The notes: generated from the letters alone by a model not told the origin. A stretch of 64,000 bases of DNA from Pseudomonas sp. RSB 5.4 (GCF_037126175.1 NZ_CP146986.1:5022501-5086500), one strand, 5' to 3'; positions 31,577 to 40,061 are shown, counted from the first letter of the stretch. Translations and numbers: made by a program.

Positions 31577-31660
31577 AAGATCAAAAGATCGCAGCCTGCG
31601 GCAGTTCCTACATTGGGATTCGCGTTTCCCTGTAGGAGCTGCCGCAGGCTGCGATCTTTT
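31577..31660. repeat. Palindromic dispersed repeat, family B (hemE-MFS intergenic)
   Basis: The arms 31577-31613 and 31631-31660 are inverted copies of the unit with core GGAGCTGCCGCAGGCTGCGA. It is the same family as 348-438 but with the opposite arm order. It directly follows the hemE terminator and the end of the MFS gene. Confidence 0.88.
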
Positions 31661-31664
31661 GCTT

Positions 31665-32939
31665 TTAAGCTTTCACACCACCAAGTGGCGGCAACTTCGC
31701 CAGTTTCAACGCCACCAGCAGTGCCACCAGCAACAGCGCACCAATAAACAACCCAATCCCGTTCCAGCCGCCCAAATGCCAGAACACCCCGCCCGCCGTG
31801 CCGGCAATGCTGGAGCCTGCGTAATAACTGAACAGGTACAACGACGACGCCTGCCCCTTGGCCTTCAGCGCCCGGCGCCCGATCCAGCTGCTCGCCACCG
31901 AGTGCGCGCCGAAGAAGCCGAAGGTGAAGATCAGCATGCCGACGATCACCAGCAGCAGCGGGGTGAACATTGTCAGCGCGAGGCCGGCGAACATCAGGGC
32001 AATCGTCGCCCACAGCACTTTGCGCCGCCCCAGTTTGTCCGCCAACGAACCGATCTTCGCCGAACTGTAGATGCCCGACAGATACACCACCGACAGCAAG
32101 CCGACGAACACCTGATCGAGGTTGTACGGCGCGGCGAGCAGGCGATAGCCGATGTAGTTGAACAGGGTGACGAACGCCCCCATCAGCACGAAGGCTTCAA
32201 GAAACAGCAGCGGCAGACCGGCATCGCGAAAGTGCATGGTGAAGCCGTCGAGCAGGCTGCGCGGGTGCAGTGAGCGTGAGCGGAAGTTGCGCGACTCGGG
32301 AAGGATTTTCCAGAACACTGCCGCCGCAATCAGCGCCAGACCGCCGATCACCAGCATTGCGGTGTGCCAGCTGACGAAGTCGATCAGCACCCCGGTGATC
32401 AAGCGGCCGCTCATCCCGCCAATCGCGTTGCCGCCGATGTACAGGCCCATCGCCAGGCCGATGTGCTGCGGGTGGATTTCCTCGCTCAGGTAAGTCATCG
32501 CCACGGCCGCCAGACCGCTCAGTGACAGCCCGATCAACGCGCGCATGATCAGCACGCCGTGCCAGCTCGGCATCATCGAGCTGGCGATGGTGCACAGCGC
32601 GGCAGCGAACAGCGCTGCGACCATCACCGGTTTACGCCCGATCCGGTCGGAAATCGGTCCGGTGATCAGCAGACCGAAGGCCAGCATGCCGGTCGCCACC
32701 GACAGAATCAGGCTGCTCTGCGCGGCATTGATCGAATATTCGTGGGACAGCAGCGGCATCATCGGCTGCACGCAGTACAACAGGGCGAAGGTCGCGAAGC
32801 CGCCGCTGAACAGCGCCAGCACCGTGCGCATGAACATCGGCGTGCCTTTTTCGATGTAGATCTCCTGCAACTCGGCGATCACATCGTCGGCTGCGGCAGG
32901 CGGGACTTCATGGGCCAGGGGGGCGACAACTGTTTTCAC
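31665..32939 (-). CDS. Major facilitator superfamily transporter (YnfM/DHA1-like)
   Basis: This is a 424-residue inner-membrane exporter with 12 predicted helices from about residue 36 onward. The MFS motif is visible as GPISDRIGRKPVM between helices 2 and 3 and again as GSLADKLGRRKVL in the second half. Relatives of the YnfM/AraJ group export sugars, drugs or unknown metabolites; the substrate cannot be told from sequence. The start is set at GTG 32937-32939, with GAGG seven bases upstream; the ATG at 32984 would overlap the probable regulator site. It is divergent from the adjacent LysR-type gene, its likely regulator. Confidence 0.85.
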   Translation of the reverse strand: MKTVVAPLAHEVPPAAADDVIAELQEIYIEKGTPMFMRTVLALFSGGFATFALLYCVQPMMPLLSHEYSINAAQSSLILSVATGMLAFGLLITGPISDRIGRKPVMVAALFAAALCTIASSMMPSWHGVLIMRALIGLSLSGLAAVAMTYLSEEIHPQHIGLAMGLYIGGNAIGGMSGRLITGVLIDFVSWHTAMLVIGGLALIAAAVFWKILPESRNFRSRSLHPRSLLDGFTMHFRDAGLPLLFLEAFVLMGAFVTLFNYIGYRLLAAPYNLDQVFVGLLSVVYLSGIYSSAKIGSLADKLGRRKVLWATIALMFAGLALTMFTPLLLVIVGMLIFTFGFFGAHSVASSWIGRRALKAKGQASSLYLFSYYAGSSIAGTAGGVFWHLGGWNGIGLFIGALLLVALLVALKLAKLPPLGGVKA

Positions 32940-33001
32940 TTCAGACCTCGGAGGGCACGGCCGGGCAGGCAATGAAAAAATCATATAGCTGGCTAATGTT
33001 T

Positions 33002-33033
33002 CTATCCAATATATTGTTCGACCTGTTTGATAG
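33002..33033. promoter_or_regulatory. Possible LysR operator between the MFS and LysR genes
   Basis: The 118-base divergent gap is AT-rich compared with its surroundings and contains the perfect palindrome CAATATATTG (33007-33016) and outer inverted CTATC/GATAG (33002-33006 and 33029-33033). LysR regulators usually bind such dyads in divergent promoters. The exact site is a guess. Confidence 0.35.
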
Positions 33034-33057
33034 CTTTAACGACCTAATGGGGTTTCC

Positions 33058-33960
33058 ATGGAATTGCGTCATCTGCGCTACTTCATCGCTGTCGCCGAAG
33101 AACTGCATTTCGGCCGCGCAGCACAGGTGCTGGGGATCTCCCAGCCGCCGCTGAGTCAGCAGATTCAGGCGCTGGAGCAAGAGGTCGGCGCGCGGTTGTT
33201 CGAACGCACCAATCGTCGGGTCGAGCTGAGCGAGGCCGGCCGATTGTTTCTGGAGGAGGCGCGGCTGGTGCTGGCGCAGGTCGACAAAGCGGCGGATGTG
33301 GCTCGGCGTGCGCAACTCGGCGAACTCGGCGAATTGAAGATTGGCTTCACCTCGTCGGCGCCGTTCAACTCGACCATTCCCCAGGCAATTTTTGCCTTTC
33401 GCCAGCGTTTCCCGGCGGTGCACCTGAACCTGCGGGAGATGAGCAGCACGCAAGTCGCCGAAGGGCTGGTGGATGAGTCGATCGAGGTCGGCATCATGCG
33501 TCCACTGGGTCTGCCGGATTCGCTGAATGTGGTGGAGCTGATGCGTGAGCCGCTGGTGGCGGTGCTTGGTTCCAAACATCCGCTGGCGCAGGGCAGCGAG
33601 GAAGGGCTGTTCCTCTCGGCGCTGGCGCTGGAGCCGTTCGTGTTCTTTCCACGCAGCTACGGCAGCGGGCTGTATGCGCAACTGCTCAGTCTGGCCCGTG
33701 ATGCCGGGTTCAGCCCGCACTTCGCCCAGGAGGCCGGGGAGGCGATGACCATCATTGGTCTGGTTGCAGCGGGGCTGGGGGTTTCGGTGTTGCCGGCGTC
33801 GTATCAGCGGATGCGCATCGACGGCGTGGTCTACCGGCCATTGCTCGATCCGGAGGCGGTGTCGGCGGTGTGGCTGGTGCAGCGCAAGGATCAGAAATCG
33901 CCGATGGCCAAGGCGTTTGTCGAACTGCTGACGCGCAAGGTTGAGCCTTCATCAGTGTGA
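33058..33960 (+). CDS. LysR-type transcriptional regulator
   Basis: This 300-residue regulator has an N-terminal winged HTH (about 1-60, MELRHLRYFIAVAEELHFGRAA, LGISQPPLSQQIQALEQEVG), a linker helix and a periplasmic-binding-like effector domain (about 90-295). The sequence resembles the BenM/CatR-like group (FGRAAQVLGISQPPLSQQI), but the inducer is not evident. It is divergent from the MFS transporter with 118 bases between, so it most likely controls that gene and itself. Confidence 0.9.
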   Translation: MELRHLRYFIAVAEELHFGRAAQVLGISQPPLSQQIQALEQEVGARLFERTNRRVELSEAGRLFLEEARLVLAQVDKAADVARRAQLGELGELKIGFTSSAPFNSTIPQAIFAFRQRFPAVHLNLREMSSTQVAEGLVDESIEVGIMRPLGLPDSLNVVELMREPLVAVLGSKHPLAQGSEEGLFLSALALEPFVFFPRSYGSGLYAQLLSLARDAGFSPHFAQEAGEAMTIIGLVAAGLGVSVLPASYQRMRIDGVVYRPLLDPEAVSAVWLVQRKDQKSPMAKAFVELLTRKVEPSSV

Positions 33961-33972
33961 TGCCTGCCGGCC

Positions 33973-34040
33973 TCTTCGCGAGCAAGCCCGCTCCCACCCT
34001 GGAATACGTTCCCCTGTGGGAGCGGGCTTGCTCGCGAAGA
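33973..34040. repeat. REP-type palindromic repeat, family A, short spacer
   Basis: Inverted family A arms have only about 18 bases between them, placed between the convergent LysR gene and the first small secreted-protein gene. Confidence 0.88.
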
Positions 34041-34063
34041 CGCCCGCCCAAACAACACATTTC

Positions 34064-34501
34064 TCAGGGCAACCGCACCAAATCCCCCTTCAACGCCACC
34101 CGCGTCACAAACACCCCGGCCCGGCACTCATAGGTATTCAAATCCTTGCGCACATGCTGGTCGTAATAACTGACGATATTGACCACCGCATTCGCCCCGA
34201 CCCGCTTGGCATCGGCCTGCAACTTGATCAGGTTTGACTGCAGCACCCACTCGCAGGAATCGTGATCGCTCTTGTTGAAGCCGTTGGTGCGTAAATCGCT
34301 GACCACATCCCGGCGCAACAACTGCTGCGTGCCCTGCGGCCCATTGCCAATCAGATAGAACTTCACACTGCCATCCAGCCGCCCGGCGCGAATCGCATCC
34401 GAGAGCACGGTTTCGAACGGCATGTACATCAGGTTGGTGGCGTGGCTGGCGCTGGGCAATAGCCCGAGGAGTGCGACGGCGATCAGGGCTTTCACTTGCA
34501 T
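34064..34501 (-). CDS. Small secreted protein, tandem paralogue 1 (function unknown)
   Basis: This 145-residue protein begins MQVKALIAVALLGLLPSASHA, a signal peptide cleaved near residue 21. The mature part shares with the next gene the blocks DGSVKFYL, N-FNK-D---CEWV-QS, GANAV-NIVS-Y, YEC-AG and VALKGDL. Two conserved cysteines could form a disulfide. Similar Pseudomonas proteins are sometimes labelled excinuclease ATPase subunit; nothing here supports that, since there is no Walker motif or zinc finger. ATG 34499-34501 is chosen because AAGGAG lies six bases upstream. It lies 149 bases downstream of its paralogue. Confidence 0.78.
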   Translation of the reverse strand: MQVKALIAVALLGLLPSASHATNLMYMPFETVLSDAIRAGRLDGSVKFYLIGNGPQGTQQLLRRDVVSDLRTNGFNKSDHDSCEWVLQSNLIKLQADAKRVGANAVVNIVSYYDQHVRKDLNTYECRAGVFVTRVALKGDLVRLP

Positions 34502-34612
34502 GGTCATCTCCTTGACGGTGAAAGAGAACCGCGAGTGTTCGAACGATGGGCTCGCCGTTCCGGCAGGCATGACGCGGCAACCTGCCAGAGCGAGTGTAGA
34601 TGCTGAAAACGA

Positions 34613-34635
34613 AGAGGGCGCCGAAAGGCGCCCTT
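34613..34635 (-). terminator. Hairpin between the two small secreted-protein genes
   Basis: AGGGCGCC and GGCGCCCT form an 8-bp GC-rich stem with a GAAA/TTTC tetraloop. On the minus strand it is followed by TCTTCGTTTTC, a weak T tract. It lies 16-38 bases after the stop of the upstream paralogue. Confidence 0.55.
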
Positions 34636-34650
34636 TGTCGTTTCTGGCAA

Positions 34651-35094
34651 TTACTGAACCGTCGCCAGATCACCCTTCAACGCAACACCGGCCATGATCG
34701 CGCCGGCGTGGCATTCGTAGTTCTTCGCGTCTTTGTGCTCGTTGCTCTTGTAGAAGCTGACGATGTTGGTCACGGCGTTGGCGCCGGCGCTTTTGGCGGC
34801 CTGGTGCAGGCTGATGATGGCCGATTGCACGACCCATTCGCAGGCTTCCTGATCGGTCTTGTTGAAGGCGTTGGTCTTTTTGTTGGTCACGGCGCCGCTG
34901 CTCAGAACGGTGACTTTACCGGGCGGGGTGGTGCCGGCCAGGTAGAACTTTACGCTGCCGTCGATCTTGCCGCTGCGGGTGGCTTCGGCAACCGCTTTGT
35001 CGAACGGCAGCATGACCTGTGTATCCCGGGCCTGGCTGACTGCCGGCAGGGCGCAAAGCAGCAGGGTGGTGATGGCGAGTTTGTTGAAACGCAT
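34651..35094 (-). CDS. Small secreted protein, tandem paralogue 2 (function unknown)
   Basis: This 147-residue protein has a signal peptide (MRFNKLAITTLLLCALPAVSQA) and the same conserved blocks as the preceding entry: DGSVKFYL, NAFNKTDQEACEWVVQS, GANAVTNIVSFYK, YECHAG and VALKGDL. The GANAV-NIVS segment recalls small YbjQ-like folds, but this is only a resemblance. The AAGGAGACCTCC Shine-Dalgarno is strong. It starts 29 bases after the stop of the last aryl polyene gene, so it may be read from that operon. No function can be assigned. Confidence 0.78.
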   Translation of the reverse strand: MRFNKLAITTLLLCALPAVSQARDTQVMLPFDKAVAEATRSGKIDGSVKFYLAGTTPPGKVTVLSSGAVTNKKTNAFNKTDQEACEWVVQSAIISLHQAAKSAGANAVTNIVSFYKSNEHKDAKNYECHAGAIMAGVALKGDLATVQ

Positions 35095-35123
35095 GGAGGT
35101 CTCCTTGACCTGGATTGATTCGG

Positions 35124-36350
35124 TTAAGGCCAGCGACGGAAAATCAACGAGGTGTTGACGCCACCAAAAGCGAAGTTGTTGTTCATCACGTATTCGTGGT
35201 GCATCGAGCGGAATTCGCCGCGCAGGTAATCGAGCTTGCCGCAGTGCGGGTCGACCTCATCGAGGTTGAGCGTGTGCACGTACAGGTCGCGATTGAGCAT
35301 TTCGATGCTGAACCACGACTCCAGCGCGCCGCAGGCCCCCAGCGTGTGGCCGAGGAAACTCTTCTGCGAGCTGATCGGCATGTGTTCGCCGAACAGACTG
35401 CTGGTCGCCAGTGTTTCGGCAATGTCGCCCTGTTCTGTAGCAGTGCCGTGACCGTTGACGTAACCGATGGCATCCGGCGTCAGTCCGGCGTCTTCCAGCG
35501 CCAGTTCCATGGCGCGGCGCATGGTGATCTGCTCGGGGCGGGTGGTGTGCTGGCCGTCGGCGTTGCTGCCGAAACCGACGATTTCCGCGTGGATCCGCGC
35601 ACCCCGGGCGAGGGCATGCTCCAGCTCTTCGAGCACCAGCATGCCGCCACCTTCGCCGATCACCAGACCGTCGCGGCCCTTGTCATACGGGCGTGGGCTG
35701 GTCTGTGGCGCATCGTTTTTCAGGCTGGTGGCGTAGAGCGCGTCGAAGACCATGGCTTCGGTCGGGCACAGCTCTTCGGCACCGCCGGCGAGCATCAGTG
35801 GCAAGCGACCGAACTTGATCGCCTCGTAGGCGTAGCCGATCCCCTGGCTGCCGCTGGTGCAGGCGCTGGACGTCGGGATCAGCCGCCCGGTGAGGCCGAA
35901 GAAGATGCTGATGTTGGCCGCGGTGGTGTGCGGCATCATCCGCACGTAGGAGTTGGCGTTGAGGCCTTCGGCCACGGAGTTCAGCAGCATGTTGCCGAAG
36001 GCCTTGATCTCGTCGGTGCTGCCGGTGGACGAACCGCAGGCCACGCCCATGCGCCCGTCCTTGATCGATTCGTCGCCGAGCAGGCCGGCGTCGGCCAGCG
36101 CCTGTTCCGCCGCGCCCACCGCCAGCCGTGACACCCGGCCCATGCTGCGCAGTTGCTTGCGGGTCCAGTGCGGCGGTACGACAAAATCATCGATCGGCCC
36201 GGCCAGACGGGTGTTGAGTTCGCTGAAGCGGTCCCACTCGTCCATGCGGCGGATGCCGCTGCGGTTGGCCGCGAAGTTGCCGGCGATGGTCTGCCAGTCG
36301 CTGCCCAGCGAGGTGATGCCGGCCATGCCGGTGACGACGACGCGCTTCAT
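35124..36350 (-). CDS. Beta-ketoacyl-ACP synthase, aryl polyene cluster (ApeR-like position)
   Basis: This FabF-type condensing enzyme of 408 residues has the complete Cys-His-His set: Cys in SSACTSGSQGIG, His in VNGHGTATEQGD and His in SFLGHTLGACGALE. The late NNNFAFGGVNTSL is also typical. In the type II system it would extend the aryl polyene chain with malonyl-ACP. It is the last gene in the operon; the order KS-DH-KR-KS (38728 to 35124) equals apeO-P-Q-R of known aryl polyene loci. The start ATG 36348-36350 overlaps the ketoreductase stop by one base with GGAGG nine bases ahead; a GTG six bases earlier is the alternative. Confidence 0.9.
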   Translation of the reverse strand: MKRVVVTGMAGITSLGSDWQTIAGNFAANRSGIRRMDEWDRFSELNTRLAGPIDDFVVPPHWTRKQLRSMGRVSRLAVGAAEQALADAGLLGDESIKDGRMGVACGSSTGSTDEIKAFGNMLLNSVAEGLNANSYVRMMPHTTAANISIFFGLTGRLIPTSSACTSGSQGIGYAYEAIKFGRLPLMLAGGAEELCPTEAMVFDALYATSLKNDAPQTSPRPYDKGRDGLVIGEGGGMLVLEELEHALARGARIHAEIVGFGSNADGQHTTRPEQITMRRAMELALEDAGLTPDAIGYVNGHGTATEQGDIAETLATSSLFGEHMPISSQKSFLGHTLGACGALESWFSIEMLNRDLYVHTLNLDEVDPHCGKLDYLRGEFRSMHHEYVMNNNFAFGGVNTSLIFRRWP

Positions 36351-37078
36351 CAGCACAAGCCTCCGTTGACCGCCAGGACCTGGCGGGTGATGTACGAGGC
36401 TTCCGCCGACATCAGGAAATTAACCGCAGCGGCCACCTCTTGCGGGGTGCCCATGCGTTGTGCGGGGATCATTTTCATCAGCTCTTCCACCGGCACGTTT
36501 TCGTCGAGCATCGCCGTGTCGATCAGGCCCGGCGCGACGCAGTTAACGGTGATTTTGCGCTTGCCCAGTTCGATCGCCAACGCTTTCGCCGCACCGATCA
36601 CCCCGGCCTTGGAGGCGCTGTAGTTGACCTGGCCACGGTTGCCGATTAATCCCGACACCGAGGTGATGCAGACGATCCGACCGGCGGCGCGACGACGGAT
36701 CATCGGCATCATCACCGGGTGCAGGACGTTGTAGAAACCGTCGAGGTTGGTACGCAGCACCACGTCCCAATCGTCGTCGCTCAGCGCCGGAAAGGCGCCA
36801 TCACGGGTCAGGCCGGCGTTGAGCACCACGCCGTAATAGGCGCCGTGGGTTTCGACGTCGGCTTCGAGAATGGTCTTGCAGGTTTCGCGGTCGGCGACGT
36901 CGAATTGCAGGATGCGCGCGTTGCGGCCCAACGCTTCGACTTCGGCTTTCACCGCTTGGGCTTCAGCCACGCCGCTGCGGCAATGCAGGACGATGTCGTG
37001 CCCGGCCTGCGCCAGACGCAAGGCAATGGCGCGGCCGATGCCACGGCTGGAGCCGGTGACCAGTACGGATTCAGTCAT
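36350..37078 (-). CDS. 3-oxoacyl-ACP reductase, FabG family, aryl polyene cluster (ApeQ-like)
   Basis: This NADPH-dependent short-chain reductase of 242 residues reduces the beta-keto group formed by the ketosynthases. The cofactor motif is TGSSRGIGRA (residues about 8-17). NAG is at LNAGLTRDG, the catalytic Ser lies in SVSGLIG, and the YxxxK motif is NYSASKAG. ATG 37076-37078 lies eight bases inside the upstream dehydratase gene. In aryl polyene synthesis each cycle stops at the enoyl stage, because no enoyl reductase is present, and that is true here. Confidence 0.92.
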   Translation of the reverse strand: MTESVLVTGSSRGIGRAIALRLAQAGHDIVLHCRSGVAEAQAVKAEVEALGRNARILQFDVADRETCKTILEADVETHGAYYGVVLNAGLTRDGAFPALSDDDWDVVLRTNLDGFYNVLHPVMMPMIRRRAAGRIVCITSVSGLIGNRGQVNYSASKAGVIGAAKALAIELGKRKITVNCVAPGLIDTAMLDENVPVEELMKMIPAQRMGTPQEVAAAVNFLMSAEASYITRQVLAVNGGLC

Positions 37079-37535
37079 CGTTCGACTCTCTGTTTTGTTC
37101 AAGGTATTGGCTGGGCTGCGGCGGGCGGAACACGTTCAGGCGGGCGCTAGCCTCGATGCCGGGGGCGTTGATGTGGCATTCGAAAACACCCATGCCGTTG
37201 TCGTCTTCCAGCGAACGGATGCCGTGGATGGTCAGTTCGCTGCCGGCCGGAAACGCCTCGACGTTGCACTCGAACTTGCGGCTGCCGAGGAGGAAGCCGA
37301 GCTCGACCGGTTTGCCCTTCAAGCGAGCATGACAACCGGCGAACGCGGCGACGCTCTGCGCCATCAACTCGATGCCGACCCACGCCGGCAGGCTGCCGTC
37401 GGGCAGGTTGAACAAGCCGTCGGGCTTGACCGTGAGGCGGGTGTGGATCTGCTCCTCGTCGAAGCTGAGGATGCGGTCGATCAGAATCATGTCGCCAGCG
37501 TGGGGCAGCAGTTCGGCGAGCGGCCAGTCGTTCAT
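37071..37535 (-). CDS. Hot-dog 3-hydroxyacyl-ACP dehydratase (ApeP-like)
   Basis: This 154-residue hot-dog protein begins MNDWPLAELLPHAGDMILIDRIL. The LPHAGDM--ID motif and the helix WVGIELMAQSVAAFAG (conserved Glu56) are typical of the ApeP family. Such proteins work with an ApeI-type partner to dehydrate hydroxyacyl-ACP and build the all-trans polyene. The partner domain is probably the C-terminal part of the fused protein at 49124-50803. The ATGA overlap with the upstream ketosynthase indicates coupling. Confidence 0.88.
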   Translation of the reverse strand: MNDWPLAELLPHAGDMILIDRILSFDEEQIHTRLTVKPDGLFNLPDGSLPAWVGIELMAQSVAAFAGCHARLKGKPVELGFLLGSRKFECNVEAFPAGSELTIHGIRSLEDDNGMGVFECHINAPGIEASARLNVFRPPQPSQYLEQNRESNDD

Positions 37536-38728
37536 GGGGCGTCTCCGATAATCAGGCTGACGTTGTTGCCGCCGAAGGCAAACGAGTTGCTCATCAGGTA
37601 GCGGGGTGCAGTGGACGACAGGCGCTCGCTCGCGGTCACCCACTTCAGCACCGGCAAGTCGGGGTCGGGCTGGGCATCCCAGACGTGTGGCGGCAAGGCT
37701 TGCTGCGGGTTGTCGGCGCTCAGGCTCAGCCAGCAAAACGCCGCTTCGAGGGCGCCGGCCGCGCCAAGGGTGTGGCCGGTCATCGGCTTGGTCGACGAGC
37801 AAGCCACGCCGTCGGGGAACAGCGTGGCGACGGCCAGACTTTCCATCGCATCGTTGTGCTGGGTCGCCGTGCCATGCAGGTTCAGGTAGCTGATTTGCGT
37901 CGCTTGCAGCTGTGCGCGGCTCAAGGCTTTCTGCATCGCTTGCAGGGCGCCGCGACCGCTCGGTTCCGGCGCGGAAATATGATGCGCGTCGGAGCTGGCG
38001 CCGCTGCCGAGCAGGGCAATGGCCGGGCCATCGCTGCGCTGCTTGCTCATCAGGAACAGCACCGCCGCTTCGCCGATGTTGATACCGTTGCGGTTGGCCG
38101 AGAACGGATTGCAGCGCTCGTCGGACACCGCTTCCAGCGCGCTGAAACCGTTGAGCGTCAGTTTGCACAGGCTGTCGACCCCGCCGCACAGCACCGCGTC
38201 GCACAGGCCCAGATCGAGCAGACGCTGCGCGCTCATCAACGCCCGCGCACTGGACGTGCAGGCGGTGGAAATCACATAGGCCGGGCCGCTGAGTTGCAGC
38301 CAGTCGGCGAGAAAGTTCGCCGGGGCGCCGAGTTCCTGTTGCCGATAGTCGTACTCGCCAGGGAACTGCTGCTCGCGAAGGTAGTGCGCCAGCCCGCGGC
38401 TGGCTTCGTCGATGCCCGAGGTGCTGGTGCCGAGCACCACGCCAATACGCTCACGACCGTAGGTCTGAATCGCCCGGTCGATGTCCTCGCGAATCTGCAG
38501 CGCGGCTTCCAGCAGCAGTTGATTGTTGCGGCTGCTCTGCTCGGCCAGTTCGGCCGGAATCGCCGCCAGCTCACCGTGCACCGCCGCTACCGGCAACTCA
38601 CGCCCGGCCACCCAGCCAGACTCGCGGCGCATGCCCGAGCAGTCACCGGCAAACAGGTTGTGCGCGACCTGTTGCTTGTCGCGGCCCAGCGCGCAGATCA
38701 CGCCGAGGGCATTGAGGTAGGCAGTCAT
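37532..38728 (-). CDS. Beta-ketoacyl-ACP synthase, aryl polyene cluster (ApeO-like)
   Basis: This 398-residue condensing enzyme carries the full triad: Cys in ISTACTSSARAL, His in NLHGTATQHND and His in MTGHTLGAAGALEA, with SNSFAFGGNNVSLII at the C-terminus. By position it corresponds to the KS of the KS/CLF pair that elongates the aryl starter. The chain-length partner could be the shorter protein at 52632-53360. The ATG overlaps the upstream lipoprotein stop (ATGA). Assignment to ApeO rests on gene order and family, not on a search. Confidence 0.9.
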   Translation of the reverse strand: MTAYLNALGVICALGRDKQQVAHNLFAGDCSGMRRESGWVAGRELPVAAVHGELAAIPAELAEQSSRNNQLLLEAALQIREDIDRAIQTYGRERIGVVLGTSTSGIDEASRGLAHYLREQQFPGEYDYRQQELGAPANFLADWLQLSGPAYVISTACTSSARALMSAQRLLDLGLCDAVLCGGVDSLCKLTLNGFSALEAVSDERCNPFSANRNGINIGEAAVLFLMSKQRSDGPAIALLGSGASSDAHHISAPEPSGRGALQAMQKALSRAQLQATQISYLNLHGTATQHNDAMESLAVATLFPDGVACSSTKPMTGHTLGAAGALEAAFCWLSLSADNPQQALPPHVWDAQPDPDLPVLKWVTASERLSSTAPRYLMSNSFAFGGNNVSLIIGDAP

Positions 38729-39336
38729 GGCGTCGGTTCACCGAGGGGAGAAACCCGATAGTGCGGGCCTTGGGGCAGGTTCAATTCAAAGCTCAACGGT
38801 TGTGCATATCGGATCGTCCAGCGCGGCGGCAGCGTGCGTTGCTTGCCCTGCTGCTGCGCGGCGGGGTAATTGCGCACCAGCTCGCCGGACGGGGTCAGGG
38901 CGAACAGCAACGCGGCAAACAGCTCCCGGGCTTCCGGGTTGGGCGGCAGCAGCCCGTCGGCCTGCCAGTGCCCATCGATCAGTTGCTGACGGGCCTGGGG
39001 AATGCCCAGCGGATCCATCATCGACCAGCGGATGCCAGGGCCTTCGCGCTGGATCACCAACAGCCAGTCCTGACGCTGATCGGCCTGTTGGCGTTCGATG
39101 TGCAGTTGCAGCGGCAATGGCAGCGTCGGGCTGCTCGCGGGCAACGGCGCCTGGCTGGCGCAACCACTCAGCAGCAGAGAGCAGAGCGCCAATATCAGCC
39201 ACCCCAGAATCCCTGTGGGAGCTGGCTTGCCAGCGATGGCTTTGGCACATCCAAAATTGAGTCCGACTGACCCACCGCTATCGCTGGCAAGCCAGCTCCC
39301 ACAGGGGGACAGGTGTGCAGGTCGATAGCGGTGCAT
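38725..39336 (-). CDS. DUF3261-type lipoprotein with an in-frame REP element in its N-terminus
   Basis: This is a 203-residue outer-membrane-type lipoprotein: hydrophobic LGWLILALCSLLLSGC gives a lipobox (LSGC, Cys near residue 59), then a DUF3261 domain with WSMMDPLGIPQARQQL. Family members occur in aryl polyene loci and probably help place the pigment in the outer membrane. ATG 39334-39336 overlaps the methyltransferase stop by one base, like all junctions in this operon, but the first 45 or so residues are translated repeat (39211-39306), open in frame. Either the signal peptide now has a very long N-region, or translation begins at the TTG near 39176. Confidence 0.75.
   Translation of the reverse strand: MHRYRPAHLSPCGSWLASDSGGSVGLNFGCAKAIAGKPAPTGILGWLILALCSLLLSGCASQAPLPASSPTLPLPLQLHIERQQADQRQDWLLVIQREGPGIRWSMMDPLGIPQARQQLIDGHWQADGLLPPNPEARELFAALLFALTPSGELVRNYPAAQQQGKQRTLPPRWTIRYAQPLSFELNLPQGPHYRVSPLGEPTP
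39211..39306. repeat. REP-type repeat (family A variant) inside the DUF3261 lipoprotein gene
   Basis: The arms GTGGGAGCTGGCTTGCCAGC and its inverse span 96 bases, exactly 32 codons, with no stop in the lipoprotein frame. All other copies but one are intergenic to whole transcription units. Insertion here lengthens the region before the signal-peptide core. Confidence 0.88.
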
Positions 39337-40061
39337 CAGATATCACCTTGCAATGGCTTGCGCGCGACGACATTCACCAACGTTTCCTCACGCTCGCCAA
39401 ACGGCTTCGGCTTGCGCACCCCAAACCGCTCCAGCAGTCCAAAATCCTGCGATCGGCTCCACCACAGATACGGGTACGAGACATTGCGTTCGTCGAACTC
39501 GAAACCCTGCTGGCGAATCATCTCCAGGTATTGCGCCGCGCTCTTCTGCACATGCATCGGATGGCGGAACAGCCAGCGAATCACCCAGGTATCAATGTAA
39601 GCCTCGGTGGACTCGGCGAACAGCAGATAACCGCCCGGCTTCAGTACGCGGTAGAACTCGGCGAGGGCTTTTTCCTGTTCGACCAGATGATGAAAGGTCT
39701 GGTGGCAGAACAGCAGGTCGACACTGGCGTCCGCCACATTGAGCGTCGCGCAATCGCTGCCGATCAGCTCCACATCGAAGCCCTGCCGCGCCGCTTCTTC
39801 GGCGCTCAGTTGCAGGCTGTGCGGATCGGCATCGACGCCGATCAGACGCTGTGGGGCGAAGGTCTGGCGCAGGTGGCGGAACGATTTGCCCTGACCGCAG
39901 CCGGCATCCAGCACCACCGGATGGGCCGGCAGCGACTCGCTGAACAATCCGCGCAAATTGTTGATCGCCACGCGCAGCACGTGGTGCTGCCAGGTGTGGC
40001 TGCGCAGGAACCAGAAACCGAAGCGGGTTTCCTCGACGTAGCTGTCGCTCAAGTAATTCAT
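39336..40061 (-). CDS. Class I SAM-dependent methyltransferase, aryl polyene cluster
   Basis: This 241-residue enzyme has SAM-binding motif I VLDAGCGQGKSFRHL (about 49-63), acidic motif II LIGVDADPHSL and post-motifs LKPGGYLLFAEST. Aryl polyenes often carry O- or C-methyl groups on the ring, so it probably methylates the aryl head. The ATGA overlap with the upstream flavoenzyme suggests that both tailor the same group. The substrate is inferred from context. Confidence 0.85.
   Translation of the reverse strand: MNYLSDSYVEETRFGFWFLRSHTWQHHVLRVAINNLRGLFSESLPAHPVVLDAGCGQGKSFRHLRQTFAPQRLIGVDADPHSLQLSAEEAARQGFDVELIGSDCATLNVADASVDLLFCHQTFHHLVEQEKALAEFYRVLKPGGYLLFAESTEAYIDTWVIRWLFRHPMHVQKSAAQYLEMIRQQGFEFDERNVSYPYLWWSRSQDFGLLERFGVRKPKPFGEREETLVNVVARKPLQGDI

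Noticed and set aside
34064-35094. Excinuclease ATPase subunit annotation for the two small secreted proteins
   Set aside because: They have signal peptides, about 125 mature residues, no Walker motifs and no zinc fingers, so no relation to UvrA is visible.
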